A stretch of 64,000 bases of DNA, from contig NZ_JAPENL010000001.1 of NCBI RefSeq assembly GCF_026342015.1, positions 2,046,001-2,110,000 of the forward strand, in the 5' to 3' direction. Made by a program: the position numbers and the translations under genes. The notes below the pieces were generated by a model. The model saw only the letters and a program-made list of their open reading frames with translations, did not search any database and had not been told where the DNA came from. Of the stretch, positions 53,974 through 62,765 are shown piece after piece. This DNA is from Micromonospora lupini. Lineage in GTDB: Bacteria; Actinomycetota; Actinomycetes; Mycobacteriales; Micromonosporaceae. The stretch's first letter is position 1, and every line of letters begins with the position of its first letter.

Positions 53974-55044
53974 CTACTCGGACTTGGGCGATGCGACGTG
54001 GTTCACCTGCGACCACCTGTCGGCGTGATCTGTCAGACGGGCCAGCGGATGAGGTTGGCCGGTCATGGCCGACAGCGCGTTGGCCACGTCGTGCAGATCC
54101 GCCTTGATGTAGGTGGTGGTGGAGGAACCAGGACTGTCGGTGTGTCCGGCGTAGGCGCGGGCAATGCCATAGCCGAAGTGCCGTTCGACCCAGGTCAGCG
54201 TGGTGTGCCGCAGCCAGTGGGTCGAGATGCCGTGCACGGCTACCCAGGGCAGGCGCTCACCTAAGCGTTTCCACAGGTGGTCGTAGCGGCGGCTGGTGAT
54301 GGGTTGGCCGTTGCGCGCGCGCAGGAGCGGATCGGTCGGCAGGAGCGCGCCGCGAGCGGCGGCGTGCTCTCGCAGGTGTCCGGCGAGATCGAGGGTGATG
54401 GGCTGCCAGCGGACAGTGGATCCTTTCTCGGTGAGGCGGACGAGCCCGTTGGTGGTGTCGAGGTCGACCAGCCGTAGGGCCAGGGCGCCGCCGCGGCGGC
54501 ACGCGGTCTCGGTGTGCAGGCGCAGGAGCAGCGCGTCGAGGATGACGTCGTTTCCGCTGGTGCGCGCTATCGTGTTGATTTCCTCCAACTCGTGTGCGGT
54601 CAACGCGCGGCGGGTGCCGGGTAGGCGTCGGGGTTTCGCGACTCGGTGCGCGGGGCTGGCGGCGGCGTCGATCAGCCCGTCGGCGATGGCACGTCGGTAG
54701 AACGCGCGGGCGGCGGCGATGACGTGCTCACCGGCGTGCCGGCCGTTGCGGCTGTTGCGCCGCGACACGGCGCTGGCGATCATCGCCTGTTTCAGGGCCT
54801 CGACGTCGCTGGCGGTGACGGAGTCCACGGGCCGCTCGGACCACGCGGCGGCCATCCGTTCCCAGTAGGTGCCGTAGGTGCGGCGTGCTCCGGGCCCGGC
54901 AGCGGCGACAACGCGGGGCAGGTACTCGGCGACCGTCGGCACAACGGACGGCGTCGCGGGATGCGATTGCAGATCGGTCACCGTGACGCCCAGGTGAGCC
55001 AGAACCTGTCGTGCGGCAGCGACGGCGGCGGGGTCAGCGGTCAT
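53974..55044 (-). CDS. int: Tyrosine recombinase/integrase
   Basis: 356 residues from ATG 55044. The N-terminal SAM-like core-binding domain reads PTVAEYLPRVVAAAGPGARR, then TYWERMAAAW. The catalytic domain is complete: Arg of TETACRRGGAL (183/184), Lys207 (LTEKGS), HWLRH (His276, Arg279), His301 (AGHTDS) and nucleophile Tyr312 (TTTYIKAD). It overlaps the end of the AbrB-like gene by 11 nt. It most likely catalyses integration into the tRNA-Leu 3' end 1.9 kb away. The decayed copy at 44466-45172 is a close homologue. Confidence 0.93.
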   Translation of the reverse strand: MTADPAAVAAARQVLAHLGVTVTDLQSHPATPSVVPTVAEYLPRVVAAAGPGARRTYGTYWERMAAAWSERPVDSVTASDVEALKQAMIASAVSRRNSRNGRHAGEHVIAAARAFYRRAIADGLIDAAASPAHRVAKPRRLPGTRRALTAHELEEINTIARTSGNDVILDALLLRLHTETACRRGGALALRLVDLDTTNGLVRLTEKGSTVRWQPITLDLAGHLREHAAARGALLPTDPLLRARNGQPITSRRYDHLWKRLGERLPWVAVHGISTHWLRHTTLTWVERHFGYGIARAYAGHTDSPGSSTTTYIKADLHDVANALSAMTGQPHPLARLTDHADRWSQVNHVASPKSE

Positions 55045-55517
55045 TGCCCACTCCCGCCAGGTGAGTGTGCAGGTCGGCGAGCAGGCGTACGACGGTGCTG
55101 ACGGGATGCACGACGAGCAGGTCGTGCGCAACGATGGCGGCGAGCAGCACGGGTTGACCGGGCTCGATGCGGCACATCTGCCGGGCACTCGCCGGCAAGG
55201 GCAGATCACCTCGGCTGCCCCACCTGATGGCGGCCGTCACTGGCCGAGCAGATGACGACCATGCCGTGGCGCGTCTCAATGTCGAGGCGGTGGTACGGGG
55301 GCCAGCCCAACGCGCGCAGGAGGTGCTGCACGCTCACCCGGCCACAGCGTGCCGGAAGAGCCATCCCCAGGACCAGGCTGGCGTCGGTAATCGCCGGTGG
55401 GCAGACTCGGGCAGGTAGAGCTGGCATCGGCATCGGGCTTGGACCCGGACGCGCGGGCAGGACAGCAGGTACGAGTGGACCGACGAGATGTTCCTTCGGT
55501 CGGATAAGTGGTGTCAT
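55034..55517 (-). pseudogene. AbrB-like gene with a frameshift, paired with the intact integrase
   Basis: The first part reads MPALPARVCPPAITDASLVL, then RCGRVSVQHLLRALGWPPY and HGMVVICSASDGRHQVG. Near 55230 the homology moves to another frame: LPLPASARQMCRIEPGQPVL, then LLVVHPVSTVVRLLADLHTH. Together they align over the full length with the gene at 45169-45537. One shift is enough to explain it: mutation, sequencing error, or programmed frameshifting. Confidence 0.65.
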
Positions 55518-55630
55518 GACCGAACAACCTCATGCAGTGCGGTACGCGACGGGGCGTGACGCGTCAGGAGCGGCCTGGTGCCCCCACCCCGTAATGCTGG
55601 AATCAATCTGGGATTAAGCGGGAAGTATTG

Positions 55631-55636
55631 TATGAT
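55631..55636 (+). promoter_or_regulatory. -10 element placing the Fic gene on a leaderless transcript
   Basis: TATGAT lies 6 nt before ATG 55643 (spacer TGGCGT), so transcription would start at or within a base or two of the start codon. No ribosome binding site is visible. The surrounding AT-rich block (GGGATTAAGCGGGAAGTATT) contrasts with the GC-rich neighbourhood. Confidence 0.5.
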
Positions 55637-55642
55637 TGGCGT

Positions 55643-56770
55643 ATGCTGTATCGGACTCCTGCACTTGACGATGACGATAAGCGCGTGCTCGGCGAACTGG
55701 ACACCATGCGGGACAACCTGCGGTATCAGATCGCTGAGCCACACCGCTGGACCGGGCAACTCCGACGAACCCTGATCGCCCACGCGATCCAGGGATCGAA
55801 TTCGATCGAGGGCTACCAGGTCTCCCTGGACGACGCCGCCGCAGCCGTCGCCGGCGACGAACCGGTAGAGACCAACCCGCAAACCTGGGAGGTCATCACC
55901 GGCTACCGCGACGCCCTGACCTACGTGCAACAACTCGCCCGCTCACGCGAGTTCACCTGGCAGCACATGCTGCTCAACGCGCTGCACTTCATGATGCTCC
56001 GCCATGACCTCAGCAAGTGGCCGGGCCGCTACCGCCCGGGAGACATCCACATCGACGAGGCGCACACCGGCCGACGCGTCTACACCGGGCCAGACGCCGA
56101 CGACGTTCCATCGCTGATCTCCGAGCTGATCGACTGGCTGGCCAACGGCGAACCGGAAACCCCGCTGCTCGTCCGAGCCTCCATGGCCCACCTGAACCTG
56201 GTCAAAATCCACCCCTGGCGGGACGGAAACGGCCGAATGTCACGCTGCCTACACACCCTCGTACTCGCCCGCGACGGCGTCCTCGCCCCGGAGTTCTCCT
56301 CGATCGAGGAGTGGCTCGGCGTCGGCCGAAACACCTACGCCTACTACGACGCGCTCGGTGACGCAGGCGGCCCAACCTGGCAGCCCGACAACGACACCAG
56401 CAGGTGGATCCGATTCTGCCTCAGCGCCCACCACCAACAAGCCCAACTGGTCCGGCAACGCCTCGACCAAGCCGCGCATCTCTGGGAACTGCTCGACACC
56501 TGGGTCCGACGTCACGGCCTGCCGGAGCGGGTGGTCAGCGCCCTACACCTCGCCGCGACCGGCGGCCGAGTGCGCCGCACCCTCTATCAACGCGACGAGA
56601 ACCTCACCGACGACCAAGCAACCCGCGACCTACGCGCCCTCGTCCGGGCGGACATGCTCGAACAACACGGCGAGACCCGCGGCAGGTTCTACCTCACCTC
56701 GCCGACGCTGCGCGACCTCGCCGCCCCCGCGCTACGCCCAAAGGAAATCATCGACCCATACCGACAGTGA
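55643..56770 (+). CDS. fic: Fic-domain protein (AMP-transferase type) with internal inhibitory motif
   Basis: 375 residues from ATG 55643; a TTG 15 nt earlier is less likely. The Fic core has HPWRDGNGRMSR (His190 to Arg201), the full catalytic motif HxFx(D/E)GNGRxxR with Trp for Phe. The inhibitory helix motif S-x-x-x-E-G is present in GSNSIEGYQ (Ser52, Glu56), marking a class II self-inhibited enzyme. A C-terminal winged-helix-like part (about 285-375) follows. It probably AMPylates a target when inhibition is released. Fic proteins of this layout include the SoFic type listed among phage-defence genes. It is the last island gene before the tRNA. Confidence 0.92.
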   Translation: MLYRTPALDDDDKRVLGELDTMRDNLRYQIAEPHRWTGQLRRTLIAHAIQGSNSIEGYQVSLDDAAAAVAGDEPVETNPQTWEVITGYRDALTYVQQLARSREFTWQHMLLNALHFMMLRHDLSKWPGRYRPGDIHIDEAHTGRRVYTGPDADDVPSLISELIDWLANGEPETPLLVRASMAHLNLVKIHPWRDGNGRMSRCLHTLVLARDGVLAPEFSSIEEWLGVGRNTYAYYDALGDAGGPTWQPDNDTSRWIRFCLSAHHQQAQLVRQRLDQAAHLWELLDTWVRRHGLPERVVSALHLAATGGRVRRTLYQRDENLTDDQATRDLRALVRADMLEQHGETRGRFYLTSPTLRDLAAPALRPKEIIDPYRQ

Positions 56771-56772
56771 CG

Positions 56773-56818
56773 CGCAGGCCCCGGCACTGCCACTCTCCGA
56801 CGGTCAACGCGCTGCGGA
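56773..56818 (+). repeat. 46-bp dispersed repeat, copy 2
   Basis: Begins CGCAGGCCCCGGCACTGCCA two bases after the Fic stop, and matches 4968-5013 with about five mismatches. It lies near the right end of the island. Confidence 0.5.
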
Positions 56819-56918
56819 TAGACCAAATTGGGCCCACCCACCAGGCAAACCAGACTCATGACATTTGGGCCCAAATAGGCACAATAGGACAGTCAATCTT
56901 TCCTATTTATCGTGATTT

Positions 56919-56953
56919 TCCACGAAATTTGGTGTCCGAGGGGGGACTTGAAC
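56919..56953. repeat. Right direct repeat (attR within the tRNA-Leu 3' end)
   Basis: TCCACGAAATT, then TGGTGTCCGAGGGGGGACTT. It covers the last 24 nt of tRNA-Leu plus 11 nt downstream, and matches the left copy at 45773-45807. Confidence 0.7.
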
Positions 56954-57016
56954 CCCCACGCCCTATACGGGCACTAGCACCTCAAGCTAGCGCGTCTGCC
57001 ATTCCGCCACCCGGAC
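56930..57016 (-). tRNA. tRNA-Leu (anticodon GAG)
   Basis: An 87-nt minus-strand tRNA. The acceptor stem is GTCCGGG with CTCGGAC (one G:T), the D-arm begins TGGCGGAATGG, and the anticodon stem CTAGC/GCTAG encloses loop TTGAGGT (anticodon GAG). The long class II variable arm is GTGCCCGTATAGGGCGT, and the T-arm is GGGGGTTCAAGTCCCCC. CCA is encoded. It is intact and serves as the island's attachment gene. Confidence 0.95.
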
Positions 57017-57246
57017 CTGCTCGTTCAGCCTACCCTGCCGCCCAGATGATCTTTCCATCCGAGGTCGGCACGGCGAGCCGCACGGGGAGTTACTGTACAC
57101 GGCACTCGTGGATCATGCACATCGCCTTCCGGGCCCCGCCGACACGCTCTCCCGCCGCTGCTCACACCCGTCACCAAAGGTCACCGAAGCGGGATCGGGT
57201 GTAGGCCCGGGTAGCGTCGGCGGCCCCGTGACGGCAGCATTGCCCT

Positions 57247-59874
57247 GTGTCCCATCCCTCTCCTCTGGCCGCCGTCCAGCAACAGGCCCTCGCACTGCGC
57301 ACCGCGGGCGACCTCAGCACTGCCCGGCAGCTGCTTGCGGACGCTGTCGGGTCCGCCCGTCCGCCGTTCGGCGAGGACCATCCCGAGATGCTGCACACCG
57401 CGCACCTGCTGGCGCGCCTGCACCGCGAGGCGGACGATCCGCTTGCCGCCCGCCGGGTGCTGGAGGAGGCCTTCGCGGCGGGCGAGCGGCGCTGGGACCA
57501 CTCCGAGCCGATGATGCTCGCACTCGCCTTCGAACTGGCCGAGGTAGCCGAGGAGTTGGGCAACAGGCACGAGGCCCGCCGCAACTACACGCGCGTGGCC
57601 AGCGCCGGGCCCGCCGTGCTCGGCGAGCACCACCCGGTGGTACGCGCCGCCCGCGACTACCTCGGCGAGGCCGACCCTGGCCCGAACCGGCCGGACGTCA
57701 GGCCGTCGACGTCCACCTCTGCTACCACGGCGGGGACCTCCGGAGCGTTGACCGGACCGACGCTGTCCCTGGCGACCCTGGCAGCGATGCGGCCGGCAGC
57801 GGGCAACCCTGCGGCTCCCGCGTCGCCCTGGGCCCCGCCGCCTCCCCCGGCCCCCACCCAGCCGGCGCCCCAGACGTCCACCATGCCTCCGACGCGAGGC
57901 ACCCCTGCCCAGCCGGCGCTGCCCGCCTCGGCCACGTCACCGGCGGCCACCCCCACACATCCCGCACCGCCCACGTCCGCCACGCCTCCGGTGGCAGCCA
58001 CCCTCGATCGTCCGGTGCCGCCGCGCCAGCGAGCGGAGCAGCAGCCAGCGGCTTCGCCCCGGCCACCGGTCACGCCAGCGCCTCGGGCGGCCGGCCAGCA
58101 GGCGCCCGTCCGGCAGCAGCCGCCACCCGCGCCACCGCGTCAGCGCACTGGTGATCAGCCGATCCAGCCGGTCGTCGAGGCGCCGCCCCCGGCGCTGGCG
58201 GCCCCGGCGCTGGCGGCCCCGAACCCGGCCCCGCCGGCCGCCGCGCAGCCCGCCGTCGCCCCGCCGGCACCCCCACCGCCGGTTCCGGCTCCACGGTGGG
58301 CCGACCCGACCATTCAGGTACGGCAGATCGAGCCCCTGCTGGCCGAGGAGGCCGCCCGGATCGCGGCGACCGGACCGACCCGTACGACGGACGGGCCGGG
58401 GCCCTCCGGGGCGCTTCCGACGACGTCGGGCGCAGGTCCCTCCCGCCCGGTGAGCGGGCCGCCCCTGCACCACGCGGTCGGCGCGACGCCCGTCGCCCCG
58501 CAGCAGGTATCCGCGCCGCCTGTGCAAGGCGGCCCAGCCCTCGCACCGGCTGGGGGTCCTTTCCGTCCGGTGTCGGCCCCGCCCGATCACGGCCAACCCG
58601 TCTCCGGACCGCCCGACCGGTCCCACGTTGCCTCCGGGCCACCGGCGCCCCACAGCCAGCCGGTGTCCGGACCACCGGGCCACAGCCAGCCCGTCTCCGC
58701 GGCACCCCTCCACACGTATCCCGTGTCGGGGCCACCAGCACCGTCGTTCCCGGTGTCCGGACCACCCGGCCACCCGTACCCCGTGTCCGGACCACCCGGC
58801 CACAGCCAGCCCATTTCCGGACCACCCGGCCACGCGTTTCCTGTTTCGGGACCACCAGCACCGACGTTCCCGGTGTCCGGACCACCCGCCCACCCCTACC
58901 CCGTGTCCGGACCACCCGGCTACAGCCAGCCCGTCTCGGCGCCGCCGGTGAGCGCGCCGCCCTGGGGACTGACCGCCCCGCCCTGGAGCAGCAGCGCGCC
59001 CCCGCATGCGCTGCCCACGGCTGGCGGCGACCCCGTGGTGCCGAGCCGGGCGACCTTCGGGGAGCCCGCACCGGACGGGGAGACCACACCGGATAGCGCG
59101 GCCACCGTGGGCGACAGGTCCACCGCGGGTGACGAGGGCACGTCGGACACCAGCGTGATGTTGTCGACCGCGCAGGGCGAGCCGTCGGGGCTCGCGTCCG
59201 CGTCGACGGAGGTGTTCCCGGCCGTCGGGCCGGCGCCGGCACCACCCCCGGACACGACGGCGGAGCAGCTCGCGACCTACCCGCCGCCGGTCACTCCCAC
59301 GTACCCGCCCGCTGCGCAGTACGCGGCCAGTCAGCAGTACCCGGGGCAGCCCTATCAGCAGAGCCACGAGGTGTACCCGGGACAGCACTACCGGCAGGAC
59401 GCCTACTCCACCGCGTACGCCGACGAGGGTGGTTCTACGAGCCGCAGTCGGGCGACGCTGATCGGTACGGCGGTGGCGGCCGGGGTTGCCCTGGTCGCGG
59501 TCGTCGGCCTGGGCGCGGTGGTGTTGAACCGCGACGACGCGCCGCCGCCACCCGGTGCCACAGTGGTAGCGACGCCGTCGGCGAGCGGGCCCCCTCCCGG
59601 CGACCTGAAGCTCCGCGACGACCTCGTGACGATCACTCTGACCTGGACGGATCCGTCCGGGGGCGCGGTGCCGTTCATGGTCGCCGGCGGGCGGGCCGGT
59701 CTGGCGCTGGGGGTGATGGCCACCGTGGAACCGGGGCGGACCAGCCACACGGTCAACGGGCTCAGCTCCCGAGTGGACTACTGCTTCACGGTGCTGGCGG
59801 TCTACTCCACTGACAGCTTCGCCACCTCGGGCCAGGTTTGCACGAACCGCGAACGGTCCACGCCCCCGAGTTGA
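57247..59874 (+). CDS. Membrane-anchored protein with TPR-like N-terminus, SGPP repeats and an FN3 domain
   Basis: 875 residues from GTG. Residues 1-150 are helical TPR-like (ALALRTAGDLSTARQLLADA, then LGEHHPVVRAARDYLGEAD). About 150-730 is Pro/Ala-rich disorder containing tandem VSGPP repeats. One membrane helix lies at about 735-758 (TLIGTAVAAGVALVAVVGLG). The C-terminal extracytoplasmic end (about 785-870) is fibronectin type III-like: LVTITLTWTDPSGGAVPFMV, then GLSSRVDYCFTVLAVYS. The topology places the repeats in the cytoplasm. Function is unknown; it precedes the propeller/FN3, MoxR and DUF58 genes on the same strand and may join them in envelope biology. Confidence 0.8.
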   Translation: MSHPSPLAAVQQQALALRTAGDLSTARQLLADAVGSARPPFGEDHPEMLHTAHLLARLHREADDPLAARRVLEEAFAAGERRWDHSEPMMLALAFELAEVAEELGNRHEARRNYTRVASAGPAVLGEHHPVVRAARDYLGEADPGPNRPDVRPSTSTSATTAGTSGALTGPTLSLATLAAMRPAAGNPAAPASPWAPPPPPAPTQPAPQTSTMPPTRGTPAQPALPASATSPAATPTHPAPPTSATPPVAATLDRPVPPRQRAEQQPAASPRPPVTPAPRAAGQQAPVRQQPPPAPPRQRTGDQPIQPVVEAPPPALAAPALAAPNPAPPAAAQPAVAPPAPPPPVPAPRWADPTIQVRQIEPLLAEEAARIAATGPTRTTDGPGPSGALPTTSGAGPSRPVSGPPLHHAVGATPVAPQQVSAPPVQGGPALAPAGGPFRPVSAPPDHGQPVSGPPDRSHVASGPPAPHSQPVSGPPGHSQPVSAAPLHTYPVSGPPAPSFPVSGPPGHPYPVSGPPGHSQPISGPPGHAFPVSGPPAPTFPVSGPPAHPYPVSGPPGYSQPVSAPPVSAPPWGLTAPPWSSSAPPHALPTAGGDPVVPSRATFGEPAPDGETTPDSAATVGDRSTAGDEGTSDTSVMLSTAQGEPSGLASASTEVFPAVGPAPAPPPDTTAEQLATYPPPVTPTYPPAAQYAASQQYPGQPYQQSHEVYPGQHYRQDAYSTAYADEGGSTSRSRATLIGTAVAAGVALVAVVGLGAVVLNRDDAPPPPGATVVATPSASGPPPGDLKLRDDLVTITLTWTDPSGGAVPFMVAGGRAGLALGVMATVEPGRTSHTVNGLSSRVDYCFTVLAVYSTDSFATSGQVCTNRERSTPPS
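58437..58960 (+). repeat. Tandem repeats encoding VSGPP-type units
   Basis: In-frame repeats of about 30-45 bp, most with GTGTCCGGACCACC, encode PVSGPPGHSQ, PVSGPPAPTF and PVSGPPGHPY variants. Near-identical nucleotides over several units suggest recent slippage or conversion, so copy number may vary between strains. Confidence 0.75.
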
Positions 59875-60110
59875 CACGGAACGGATTCCGTCGCCAGGGT
59901 GACCGCGAACGGTAGACGCCGCCGAGCCGACACAGTCGGGTTCGCGATCGTCGAGTTGAGCTGGGCGTCCACTGCGCACGCTCGGTATCCACAGGGGTGA
60001 CCGTGCGGGTTCCCCCGTTCCCGGCCGGGCCATATGATGGCACCCGGCTCAGGGGAGGGGTCGCCGCGAGGCGTACGCCACCTGCCACGACTCAGGGAAG
60101 GCAGCCGGCT

Positions 60111-62738
60111 GTGGCCAGCATCGACGACGCCGAGCGGACCGACGCCCCCCGTTCCCGGTCCCGACTGCGCGGCGGGCTGGTGACGGTCGGCACGGTCACC
60201 GCGCTGCTGGCCGCCATGGGGCTTACCGTCCTGGGGCTGGGGGCGGCGGACAACGCGGTGGCCAACTACGACGCAAGTTCCTGGCTGTGGAGCACGGTGC
60301 GCAGCGAGCTGGCCCGGGTCAACGGGGTCACCGCCAGGGTGGACACCCGCACCGAGGTTCCCGGCGCCCGCCGACACCCGATGCAGGTCGCCCAGACCGA
60401 TCGGCTGCTGATCCTGCGCGATCTGCAGACCGGGCAGATCAGCTCGCTGGACCTGGCCACCCTGCAGCTCACCGCTACCACGCCGACCACACCCGGCCTG
60501 GGCGTGAGCGTCGCCCTGCACGAGGACGCGGCGTTCGTCGTCGACGCCGTGCAGGGCATCGTGCGGCAGCTCGACCCGCGGTCGTTGAGCCCGATCGGCG
60601 AGCCGGTGCGCTATCCGCCGGGCATCACCGGGGGCACCTTCGACGGCGAGGGCCGCCTCTGGATCGCGGTGCCCAGCGAGGGCACCGTCTCGGCGGTCAC
60701 CGCCGCGAAACTGCCGTCCGCGCCGGCCTCGGCCGCGCCGGCCGGGGGCGGGCTCAGCCCGGAGCGGGTCGAGACGTACGACGTGGCCGACGCCAGCCAC
60801 GAGCTGGTGGTCTCCACCCTGGACGACGGGGTGGCGGTGCTCGACCGCACGGCCGCACGGCTGGTGCGGGTGCAGCGCGGTGCGGTCCACCCGACGCCGT
60901 TGACGCTGCCCGGCCCGGCGGCGATGCCGACCCGCACCTCCGGCCCGCGGGTGCCGGTGACGGTGCCGGCCGAGCGGCGGGTGCTGGTGGTGGGTGACGC
61001 CGGTGAGGAGCGGGCGTTCACGGTGCCGGGCAGCGGCGACCGGCTGAGCCCGGCGGTGGCGTGGGCCGACCGGTTCTACTGCGCCGACGAGGCGACAGGC
61101 ACCATCTACTCCTTCGACGCGGGCGGCCAGTTGGTCGACACGATCAAGGGCCGGGCGAACGGGCCACTGGAGATGGAGGTGCGGGAGAACCACCTCTTCA
61201 TCAACTCGCCCGACTCGGCGACGGCCCGGGTGGTGGACGACAAGCACCAGGTGCGCGAGGTCGACAAGTACGCCAACGACGTGCTGGGTGGTGACCCGCC
61301 GCCTGCTCCCCCGCCGCCGCCCCCGCCGAAGAAGCCCCGGGTGGGCAAGCCGAGCGCGCCGCGCAGCGTCACCGCCGCCGCCGGCAACGCTCAGGCCCGG
61401 GTGAGCTGGCGGCCGGCCGCCGCGAACGGCGCCGAGATCACGAAGTACGTCGTGCAGGGCGCCGACCAGCGCCTGGAGGTGGGCGCCAACCAGCGTTCGG
61501 TGGAGGTCAAGGGGCTGACCAACGGCGAGACGTACCGTTTCGCGGTGCATGCCGTCAACGCCAAGGGTGACGGCCCGGCGCGCAGCAGCAACCCGGTGAC
61601 CCCGACCGCCGCGGTGCCCGATCCGCCGGCCAGTGTCACGGCGCAGGAGCGGCCGGACGGCACGGTGGTGGTGAAGTGGCCGGCCGCGAACGGGCAGGGC
61701 AACAAGATCGCCAAGTACGCGGTGACTGCCACGTCGGCGGGGACGAACGCGCCGGCCGGTGAGTCGACGAAGACGGAGCTTGTGGTGCCGGCCGGTGAGC
61801 TGGAGTTCGGCACCCAGTACGCGTTCACAGTCGTGGCGGTCAACGACAAGGGGGCCGGCTCGGCGGCGTCGCCGGTCAGCAACACGGTGGTGCCGTTCGC
61901 GGCGCCCGGCCGGCCGCTGGACCTGCAGGCCGGGACTGTCGCCGACCAGCCGGGCGCGGTCACTGTGCAGTGGTCACCGGCCGAGGCGAACGGTCGGCCG
62001 GTGACGAAGTACCAGGTGGACGTCGGTGGCAAGACCAGTGAGGTGACCGAGACCCGAACGACGGTCACCGGTCTGGGCAACGGCCAGAACGTCACGGTGA
62101 AGGTGAAGGCGGTCAACGAGGCCGGGCCGGGTCCGGAGGCCACCGCCACGGCCCGTACGGTCGCCGCGCCGCAGGTCACTGTCACCGGCTCGTCGGCGAC
62201 CGCCACGTCGGCGACTGTCACGTTCACGGTGGACGCGGGCGGCGGCAGGGCCACCTGCTCGCTGAGCACGTCGGGTGAGCCGGCGAAGGCCGGGGCGTGC
62301 TCCAGCATCACGATGACGGGGCTGACGCCGGGCACGAAGTACGCGTTCACGGTGACCGCCACCAACGCGGCCGGCAAGGGGACCGCGCAGCGGGCTGAGG
62401 ACACGCTGGCGTTGTACGGCGTCGCCACCTGCAACAACGGGCCGGACGGCGATCAGCGGACCTACTGCGACAAGGAGGTCGCCAGCCGCCGCAACGGTAA
62501 TGAGGTCTTCTCGGTTGCCGCGCAGGACAACGACAAGCAGGTGGGCTGGGCGAAGCCGGGCCGCCGACTCCAGGCGTACTGCAAGAAGTCCGGCGAGGAC
62601 GTCGACTCGTGGATCTACAACAACCAGAAGCGCAGCACCTGGTGGGTGCAGGTCGAATTCAACGGGAAGAACTACATTCCCTGGGCCTGGCTCAACCTGG
62701 AGGGCGGCGACAACATCAACGTCCTGCCCACCTGCTGA
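60111..62738 (+). CDS. Membrane-anchored beta-propeller and fibronectin type III protein
   Basis: 875 residues from GTG 60111 (GGAAGG 9 nt upstream); the frame is open back to 59997. A signal-anchor helix lies at about 21-46. A propeller-like region follows (about 65-395) with repeats such as LLILRDLQTGQISSLDLATL and AAFVVDAVQGIVRQLDP. A Pro-rich linker (PPPAPPPPPPPKK) leads to about four FN3 domains (415-775: APRSVTAAAGNAQARVSWRP, VPDPPASVTAQERPDGTVVV and so on). The last 100 residues, with WAKPGRRLQAYCKK and STWWVQVEFNGKNYIPWAWL, resemble an SH3-like wall-binding fold. It is probably surface exposed and co-transcribed with the MoxR ATPase 27 bp downstream. Confidence 0.82.
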   Translation: MASIDDAERTDAPRSRSRLRGGLVTVGTVTALLAAMGLTVLGLGAADNAVANYDASSWLWSTVRSELARVNGVTARVDTRTEVPGARRHPMQVAQTDRLLILRDLQTGQISSLDLATLQLTATTPTTPGLGVSVALHEDAAFVVDAVQGIVRQLDPRSLSPIGEPVRYPPGITGGTFDGEGRLWIAVPSEGTVSAVTAAKLPSAPASAAPAGGGLSPERVETYDVADASHELVVSTLDDGVAVLDRTAARLVRVQRGAVHPTPLTLPGPAAMPTRTSGPRVPVTVPAERRVLVVGDAGEERAFTVPGSGDRLSPAVAWADRFYCADEATGTIYSFDAGGQLVDTIKGRANGPLEMEVRENHLFINSPDSATARVVDDKHQVREVDKYANDVLGGDPPPAPPPPPPPKKPRVGKPSAPRSVTAAAGNAQARVSWRPAAANGAEITKYVVQGADQRLEVGANQRSVEVKGLTNGETYRFAVHAVNAKGDGPARSSNPVTPTAAVPDPPASVTAQERPDGTVVVKWPAANGQGNKIAKYAVTATSAGTNAPAGESTKTELVVPAGELEFGTQYAFTVVAVNDKGAGSAASPVSNTVVPFAAPGRPLDLQAGTVADQPGAVTVQWSPAEANGRPVTKYQVDVGGKTSEVTETRTTVTGLGNGQNVTVKVKAVNEAGPGPEATATARTVAAPQVTVTGSSATATSATVTFTVDAGGGRATCSLSTSGEPAKAGACSSITMTGLTPGTKYAFTVTATNAAGKGTAQRAEDTLALYGVATCNNGPDGDQRTYCDKEVASRRNGNEVFSVAAQDNDKQVGWAKPGRRLQAYCKKSGEDVDSWIYNNQKRSTWWVQVEFNGKNYIPWAWLNLEGGDNINVLPTC

Positions 62739-62765
62739 ACCACCAGCCGAGGAGCACCGCCGACC

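Larger units (their letters stand above)
45773..56953. mobile_element. Integrated genomic island at the 3' end of tRNA-Leu(GAG)
   Basis: Direct repeats of the tRNA-Leu 3' end flank about 11.2 kb: 45773-45807 on the left and 56919-56953, inside the intact tRNA, on the right. The island holds a small zinc-ribbon gene, a nucleotidyltransferase pair, the helicase-nuclease/HEPN pair, an intact tyrosine recombinase, an AbrB-like gene and a Fic gene. Its left kilobase is visibly richer in A/T than the surrounding chromosome. No replication or transfer genes are seen, so it is a simple recombinase-borne island, not an ICE. Cargo is defence-like. Confidence 0.7.

Noticed and set aside
58437..58960. 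Tandem repeats as a CRISPR array
   Set aside because: Repeats are in frame with a protein, vary in unit length, and have no unique spacers or cas genes nearby.
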